DNA from: Ctenosaura bakeri
Lineage: Eukaryota > Chordata > Lepidosauria > Squamata > Iguanidae
Assembly: GCA_948474755.1 (NCBI GenBank)
Contig: CAOLHI010000482.1
Span: 600,223 to 664,222, forward strand
Direction: 5' to 3'
DNA: 64,000 nucleotides
Shown here: positions 59,901 through 64,000 of the stretch, in pieces
Position numbering within the stretch: position 1 is the first letter of the stretch
Layout: every line of letters begins with the position of its first letter
Made by a program: the position numbers and the translations under genes
Notes under the pieces: generated by a model
Told to the model about the DNA's origin: nothing
The model's input: the letters and a program-made list of their open reading frames with translations, nothing else
Database searches by the model: none

Positions 59901-60613
59901 CACACCACTTGCTTCACGCCCTGATCCCAAGGTTTCTCGAAGCACCTGGTTGAAACACGGAGGCAAACAGGATAATGGAGGAAAACTACGACCAGACGGA
60001 TCTTCGGATTGATCCAGCAGGGCGGCTCTTTATCGTCTTTTCCCTGCTGTGGCTCAGGCCATTTCCGCACTAGACTGGTATAGCGCTATTATTCCACTTT
60101 CAGCATCCTATGGAATCCTGGGGTGTGCAGTTTAAGGAGGGGTCTTTGAGGAACCCAGGATTCCATAGGATGCTGAAAGCGGAATAATAGCGCTATAACA
60201 GTCCAGTGCGGAAACGGCCTCAGTGATGCCAGCCGCTCCAGAGGTGACCTCTGGCCATTAGGGAGGGAAGCAGAGGCGTCGGTGCCGGCCGACCACAGGG
60301 GGACAGCGGAGACAATCAGCCCGGGAAGGGTGGGCCAGGCTCGGCGCCACGCAGGGAGCCCTCTTCACGGGACTCTCCTCCTGGGGCGTGGGGGGGCGGG
60401 GAGGGGAGAGACACCTCACCTCGCAAGGCAGCAGCTCGGTGCCGCTCTCTTCCCCGTGACTGATCCGGCAGAAAACGCACTTGCTGTCGTAACCGCCGGT
60501 ACCGCCGCCGCCGCCGCCGCCGCCTTCTCCTCCAGCCGCGCCACCAGCGTCGGGACTCGGCTCCGCAGCAGCAGCAGGCGACGGACCCGAGCTCCTCCTT
60601 CCTCACCGGCCAT
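50874..60613 (-). CDS. HINT3: HINT3 gene, 5 coding exons (spliced; span shown)
   Basis: Histidine triad nucleotide-binding protein 3, an adenosine phosphoramidase/acyl-AMP hydrolase of the HIT superfamily (family knowledge). Exons 2-5 give 120 codons plus stop; exon 1 carries [11 protein letters not shown], the usual start of the HIT domain. The catalytic triad motif HLHLHV is in exon 4. All junctions from exon 1 to exon 5 are in phase. The one problem is the start: the only plausible ATG (60613, MAGEEGG) is out of frame with the HIT domain by one base (exon 1 is 194 nt from that ATG; 195 would be in frame and give about 185 residues, against 182 in human). Confidence 0.92.
51527..51653 (-). 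CDS. HINT3: HINT3 coding exon 4 (histidine triad)
   Basis: 127 nt: (R)[19 protein letters not shown] then [20 protein letters not shown] and FIT. HLHLHV is the HxHxHxx catalytic motif; the middle histidine is the nucleophile in the family. Acceptor CTCAAG, donor GTAAGT. Confidence 0.97.
52838..53005 (+). repeat. tRNA-derived SINE, plus orientation, nested
   Basis: Contains CCATGGGAACCCACTGGGTG and TCAGGCAAGTCACATTCTCT, ending TGCCATAACTCAGTTTTC: the body of the same SINE family as at 34030. It faces a second copy at 53035. Confidence 0.6.
53035..53245 (-). repeat. tRNA-derived SINE, minus orientation, nested
   Basis: Reads TCACTTCTGAGTTATGGCAA, CTTCTTGGCAAGATTTATTC and GAGCAGGGATTTGAATCCTA. 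The last is the reversed B-box region of the tRNA head. Confidence 0.65.
54114..54183 (-). CDS. HINT3: HINT3 coding exon 3
   Basis: 70 nt: (V)[19 protein letters not shown] then NDI. Acceptor CTGACAG, donor GTATTT. It starts and ends in phase with exons 2 and 4. Confidence 0.94.
54184..55439. other. HINT3 intron 2, left part
   Basis: AT-rich; no recognisable repeat or ORF. The L2-like fragment begins at about 55440. Confidence 0.4.
55440..55935 (+). mobile_element. L2-like LINE fragment in HINT3 intron 2
   Basis: Encodes [40 protein letters not shown] and then, in another frame, [18 protein letters not shown]. Same ORF2 end as the copies at 5-7 kb, antisense to HINT3. Confidence 0.75.
56473..56590 (-). 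CDS. HINT3: HINT3 coding exon 2
   Basis: 118 nt: [20 protein letters not shown] then [19 protein letters not shown] plus one base. Acceptor CATTAG, donor GTAAGT. It matches the HIT core ([24 protein letters not shown] in human). Confidence 0.95.
56591..57800. other. HINT3 intron 1, lower part
   Basis: Nothing was recognised. The 94-codon plus-strand ORF at 57286 has no motif. Confidence 0.4.
57805..58185. mobile_element. Tigger-like fragment
   Basis: The right end, AATCCATGAAAGTCAAACCC then ACAAATGTGGAGAGTCAAC, matches the ends of the other Tigger-like copies. The left end is not clear. Confidence 0.5.
58472..58672. mobile_element. Tigger-like MITE
   Basis: CAGTCGGCCCTCAGTATCTG then CTAGGGTTTGGTTCCAGGAC on the left; inverse ..GTGGATATTGAGGGCTGACC on the right. 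About 200 bp, HINT3 intron 1. Confidence 0.75.
59182..59361. mobile_element. Foldback MITE, copy C (TSD TTA)
   Basis: 180 bp, arms almost identical to copy B (GCGATGATTCCACTTTCAAC.. on the left, its complement on the right). Centre GGGGCCAGGTGGCCCC. Flanked by TTA on both sides. HINT3 intron 1. Confidence 0.87.
60057..60219. mobile_element. Foldback MITE, copy D (TSD TCA)
   Basis: 163 bp, GGCCATTTCCGCACTAGACT to ..CAGTGCGGAAACGGCC, flanked by TCA on both sides. The variant arms read TATTATTCCACTTTCAGCAT. HINT3 intron 1, at the edge of the promoter CpG island. Confidence 0.87.
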
Positions 60614-61080
60614 GAGGCTCCCGTTTACACCGCCGGAGGAAGGGAATGTGAGGCCGGGTCGCCGAACGCGGCCGCCGTTCAACGGCCAAACCCGCCCCGC
60701 TCCGCTCTTGCAGCCGGCTGAGAGAGCGGGGCGAGCGACCCCTAACGGCCGAAGGCGAAATGGCGGCCGGGTGGCGGGGGCGGGCCGGGAATGCGCTGGA
60801 GAGGGAGGGGAGTCTCCGCCCCTCTCGGCTCGCCTGCTGTGGTTCGCTTCGCTCTTCCTCACGCTTTACGTGGGAGATGCGGTTAGCGAGAGATTCCTGA
60901 ATTTGGCCGACAGAAAAGTGCGGGGCGTCGAATGTGCCCCGGAGCGGTAGGCCTTGGAAACGGAAGCCTCGCTTACCTCAGAATTAAGCCCCCTGGAGCG
61001 CAGTGCGGCTGACGGTGGGCTCATCCTGCGCCCACAGGAGAGCCTGAGGGCTCTTGGCAGAAAGCGTACAGTGGCGCAGG
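60240..61080. promoter_or_regulatory. CpG island, HINT3 promoter
   Basis: Dense CpG and GC over HINT3 exon 1 and its upstream flank, with a (CCG)7 run at 60503-60523 inside coding sequence. No TATA box is seen. Two foldback elements (60057-60219 and 61239-61440) sit just outside either edge, and a third lies at 59182-59361. Confidence 0.75.
60420..60613 (-). CDS. HINT3: HINT3 coding exon 1, apparent frame break after the ATG
   Basis: The 3' part reads [20 protein letters not shown] and then SGTELLPCE, followed by donor GTGAGG; this is unmistakably HINT3. Upstream in that frame is an Ala/Gly/Glu-rich low-complexity segment encoded partly by a (GGC)7 run, then TGA overlapping the fourth codon of the ATG frame, and no ATG. 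The ATG at 60613 opens [10 protein letters not shown] in another frame. A one-base deletion (real or an assembly error), an upstream start, or a non-AUG start would explain this. Confidence 0.85.
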
Positions 61081-61238
61081 GGCGGGCAAGGCGCGGATGG
61101 GGGGCCCCGCGGTTTATTTCTTAAAACGGACGAATTACTTAACTCTCGGGAACCTCCACGAGCGGACGCTGCACCCTTTCAGTGGGATGGTGGGCCGCCT
61201 ACGTCCCGCTGGGCCACGGGAGGAACAAGTGACACTCA

Positions 61239-61440
61239 GGCCATTTCTGCCCTACATTGTTATAGTGCTATTATTCCACTTTCAGCATCCTATGGAATCC
61301 TGGGGTTTGCAGTGTAGGGATAAGTATTTAGAATGCTCAGCCAGAGAGCTCTCTGGCCTCAGTAAACTGCAAATCCCAGAATTCCACAGGAGGTTGAAAG
61401 TGGAATAATAGCACTGTAACAGTGTTGTGCGGAAATGGCC
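61239..61440. mobile_element. Foldback MITE, copy E (TSD TCA)
   Basis: 202 bp with longer central spacer (about 61315-61365), flanked by TCA on both sides. Arms as in copy D. It lies about 0.6 kb upstream of the HINT3 start codon. Confidence 0.87.
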
Positions 61441-61574
61441 TCAGCCTCAGAGGCAAATCCCCTCTGAACACAGTTTACCAAGAAAACGCTGTGATACGTT
61501 TGGCTTAGGAACACCAGCGGTCAGGAAAGACAACAAAAAGCACACCACCACAAGGGCTGCCTTGGATGGTTTGT

Positions 61575-61685
61575 GTGTACAGGTGTATGGCTTCAGGTTG
61601 CCTGTCGGCTTAGGTGACCCCGTGAATTTCATTGGGTTTCCTTAAGAGTTGGTCTTGGGAGCTCCTTCCTCTGAATAAAATGTTT
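61575..61685 (-). repeat. Partial SINE of the 5S-headed type
   Basis: GGCTTCAGGTTGCCTGTCGG then CTTAGGTGACCCCGTGAATT matches the body of the copies at 37285 and 47550. The 5S part is missing. Confidence 0.45.
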
Positions 61686-62035
61686 TTGAAAGCAAGAGGT
61701 GGTCTTCCAGTGACCTCAGTCCACCCTGCCTCGCTCTTGGTCATTTTCACAGTCCCGGTGTGCTTCTCAGGAGGGCCTAGGCCAGGAGATTCACCGAGCC
61801 CCACTGCAGATTTGCAGACAGTACCAATGTCGGTGAACCACAAGCTGTTACATAACAACGGTGTATGATTTTAAACACGTGCAGTGCCTTTCCCTCACTT
61901 CTCAAAGAGCCCATTAGTTTTTGCCAGGTGTTACCATAAAAACCTGCTAAAATTTTGTGAGTTCTGGTTTATCAGCTGGAAAATAAAAGTCATCTATACT
62001 GCCTATATACAGGCCAGATGTTTCAGGCTGTAGAT

Positions 62036-62758
62036 CACATGTCGAGCACAAGGCCAGGGGGCCGAATCCAGACCACCGGGCCATTTCATGCGGCCCTTGC
62101 ATCTCTTCTGCAGCTCCGGCACTCCCCCCGCCTGGTGAGCCTGATCCCCACATTGTGGGCCCCCGGCTGCCGGTATTCTGAAGAAGGGGCCAGTAGCCAG
62201 CACTCGCAATCTACTTTTAGTTCTGGCTGCTCCTCTGTCCAAGTCTCACCGTCGGAGCATTGCTGTAGGTTGGACAAAGGAGCAGTCGGACATAGAAGTA
62301 GATTGTGAGTGCCGGCTTCTGGGCTCCTCTTTAGAATACCGGCAGCCAGGGGCCCACAATGTGGGGATTGGGCTCACCAGGTACAGAGAGGGGCAGGGGG
62401 GCAGAAAGAGCCACAGGGCAGGAGGGAAGCAGAAAAGAGGCACAGGGAGCAGGAAGAGACACAGGGAGGGTCTGGGGAGCAGAAAGTGGCAACTTTGGAT
62501 TTACTGGCCAATTCTATGTCACTTTATAGAGGTATAGGGACCATAAATTATGATCAAATAGCCCCAAAGTGTCCAAGAAAAGAAAAGTTGAAGCAGAGGG
62601 AAGGCAATTTAAAAACCAGTAATAATCAAATGCAGAGGCAATTATTTAATATGACAGAAGAGTAGATACATTTGTATAGTCTTACAGGTACCATCAGGCC
62701 TTTGAGAGCAACCATAATGCTGATGTGGCCCAAGATGAAATTGAGTTTGACACCCCTG
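62036..62758. mobile_element. Non-autonomous hAT element with 8-bp TSD
   Basis: The right end, read on the minus strand, is CAGGGGTGTCAAACTCAATT, a typical hAT terminus. The left end, CACATGTCGAGCACAAGGCC, is a damaged version. CTGTAGAT flanks both sides exactly (62028-62035, 62759-62766), the 8-bp duplication expected of hAT. No transposase remains. It contains an internal inverted repeat with arms about 62128-62228 and 62272-62382. Confidence 0.85.
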
Positions 62759-62766
62759 CTGTAGAT

Positions 62767-63228
62767 CACCTCATTAAATATTAGATATATAGATTTCAAT
62801 GGATGCCAGAAGGATTAGTTGCCCAACTTCTATGGAATTTGTCTGCAATTCTAGCCAGCCAAAAACCTCTTTTTCCATGCACTTTACTATTGCCTGCCAA
62901 GACAAAACAGATCCCACGTAGGTGCTGCTACCACGGTTTGGTTATGTATTCATAATAGATGCAGTGGTTTTTATTGTTATTCATAGTGCCCGTGGTGTTT
63001 TACAATATTCAAGGGACTGTAAGGGTCCAAAGGAACTGACAGTCTAAGAATCACAGGATAAACAACAAGAAGGAATGTTGAATAAGCCAGGCCTAAACAA
63101 AAGAGCTGCAAATGGTGATTTCATTTGTAAACTTTTAGGAATAATTGCAAAGTTAAGGAAGATATGGGAATGAAAAGATTGTCACAGGCATTATACAAAA
63201 TGGTGGCTTTAAAGAAGGGGAAAAAGAT
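62767..63228. other. Upstream of HINT3, decayed repeat sequence
   Basis: A possible LINE tail in minus orientation at 62970-63110 (TTTTACAATATTCAAGGGAC). Otherwise unassigned. Confidence 0.35.
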
Positions 63229-63793
63229 CTAACTAGGGTTCTGAGTCTTAGGGCCTAGAACCTTTTCTCTGGTTCTCTTGAAAATTACATCTATATCTTC
63301 TTTGCCATCTGTTGTTCCAGGCTGCTTTGGAGTAACTACTGTAGCCTGTTTACTGTTCAACACAGAGCCTGGGAAGCTTCCTTCAGTTGGACTACATCTT
63401 CTATGGGCTTTTAAAAGCAGCGCTTGCTGAGGTGTTAGAAACCTAGGAAAAGCTACATACAGTGCAGAACTTGAAAAACTTAATTTCCAGTTAGAGGAAT
63501 ATTCTCATATTTGTAGACTTCGTGTTTGTATTTGATCTGCTGTGGCTGATGCTTAACATACTGTGCTCTAAAACATGAACAGGAGACATCCCTACATCTG
63601 GCTCTGAAATCTCAATGTCTGGGAATGCTCCTGACTTGGCAACCATAGATGTAATGTCACTAGAAATTCTGGGAAGCCGTTCCAAACGTAATAGGCAAAA
63701 AAAGGACAAAGAAATCATTTGAGCGAGCAGAGGCTCTTCATATGGCTGGGTGGTATCAGAGGCAGAAATGTATGGAGATATAAGAGATCAGAA
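63229..63793 (-). pseudogene. Unidentified disrupted coding-like block
   Basis: Two long open segments on the minus strand in different frames, neither with introns. The first (about 63793-63491) includes SDTTQPYEEPLLAQ, RLERLPRISSDITS and FPDIEISEPDVGMSPV. The second (about 63500-63229) includes LTPQQALLLKAHRRCSPTEG, VVTPKQPGTTDGKEDIDVIF and KRTREKVLGPKTQNPS, then TAG. The composition looks like real protein, and the frame switch near 63500 suggests a decayed retrocopy. I do not recognise the parent. Two exons of a live gene are possible, but no clear splice sites separate the frames. Confidence 0.4.
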
Positions 63794-64000
63794 GTTGGAT
63801 GGGGAGGTCAGGCTTTTATGTATTAAACTGAAGCATGAGAAAATCCAAGGTTAAACATATGAATGCATAAATTCCTTTATTGAAAATGCTGCAATAGCAC
63901 TGCATTACATTATATTAAATATCCATATTTTTTGAAGGATCACAGAATTTTGATAGGACAACACTGTTTTGGATACAGAACACCATGTTTCAGATATGCT

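Noticed and set aside
60282..60950. 222-codon plus-strand ORF and 148-codon minus-strand ORF (60416-60862) across the CpG island
   Set aside because: GC-rich sequence has few stops. The conserved HINT3 text is in the third minus frame, and neither ORF shows any motif.

Overview
This is vertebrate nuclear DNA, most likely from a squamate reptile (a lizard). The basis is spliced genes with GT/AG introns, two CpG-island promoters in an AT-rich background, and a sauropsid-type repeat load: a CR1 tail ending in the TTCTATGA-type terminus, L2-like LINE tails, a 5'-truncated L1, tRNA- and 5S-derived SINEs with ACA or ATTGCTAT tails, hAT and Tigger elements, and Harbinger-like foldback MITEs. The species call is inference.

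Three genes are supported. TRMT11 (tRNA guanine-N2 methyltransferase, catalytic subunit) is complete on the minus strand: 13 coding exons from 46290 down to 13871, summing to 1389 nt (462 codons plus stop), with every exon junction in phase. HINT3 (a HIT-family nucleotide hydrolase) lies upstream on the same strand: five coding exons from the CpG island near 60.6 kb down to 50874. Its only plausible ATG is out of frame with the HIT domain. Between them, on the plus strand at 48609-49073, is an uninterrupted 154-codon ORF that closely resembles the C-terminal half of ABRA/STARS, with its Costars domain. It is tail-to-tail with HINT3 and head-to-head with TRMT11. HINT3 followed by TRMT11 matches the order I know from human 6q22; the ABRA-like gene between them is not something I know from mammals.

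Layout. 1-13.4 kb: intergenic, LINE/hAT/MITE fossils, plus one orphan exon-like stretch at 4379-4459 (minus). 13.4-46.4 kb: TRMT11, with introns holding an L1 copy with a 17-bp target duplication, Tiggers, SINEs, a near-perfect 80-bp-arm hairpin in intron 7 and a 36-bp perfect palindrome in intron 6. 46.4-49.4 kb: TRMT11 promoter, a foldback element and the ABRA-like gene. 49.6-60.6 kb: HINT3. 60.6-64 kb: HINT3 promoter island, further foldback elements, a hAT element with an exact 8-bp duplication, and an unidentified disrupted coding-like block at 63.2-63.8 kb.

The most unusual signals are a family of five near-perfect foldback elements (163-202 bp; four have matching 3-bp flanks), four of them beside the two CpG-island promoters; the ABRA-like gene; the HINT3 exon-1 frame conflict; and the intron-7 hairpin. 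The three genes do not form a pathway. Adjacency here reflects vertebrate synteny.
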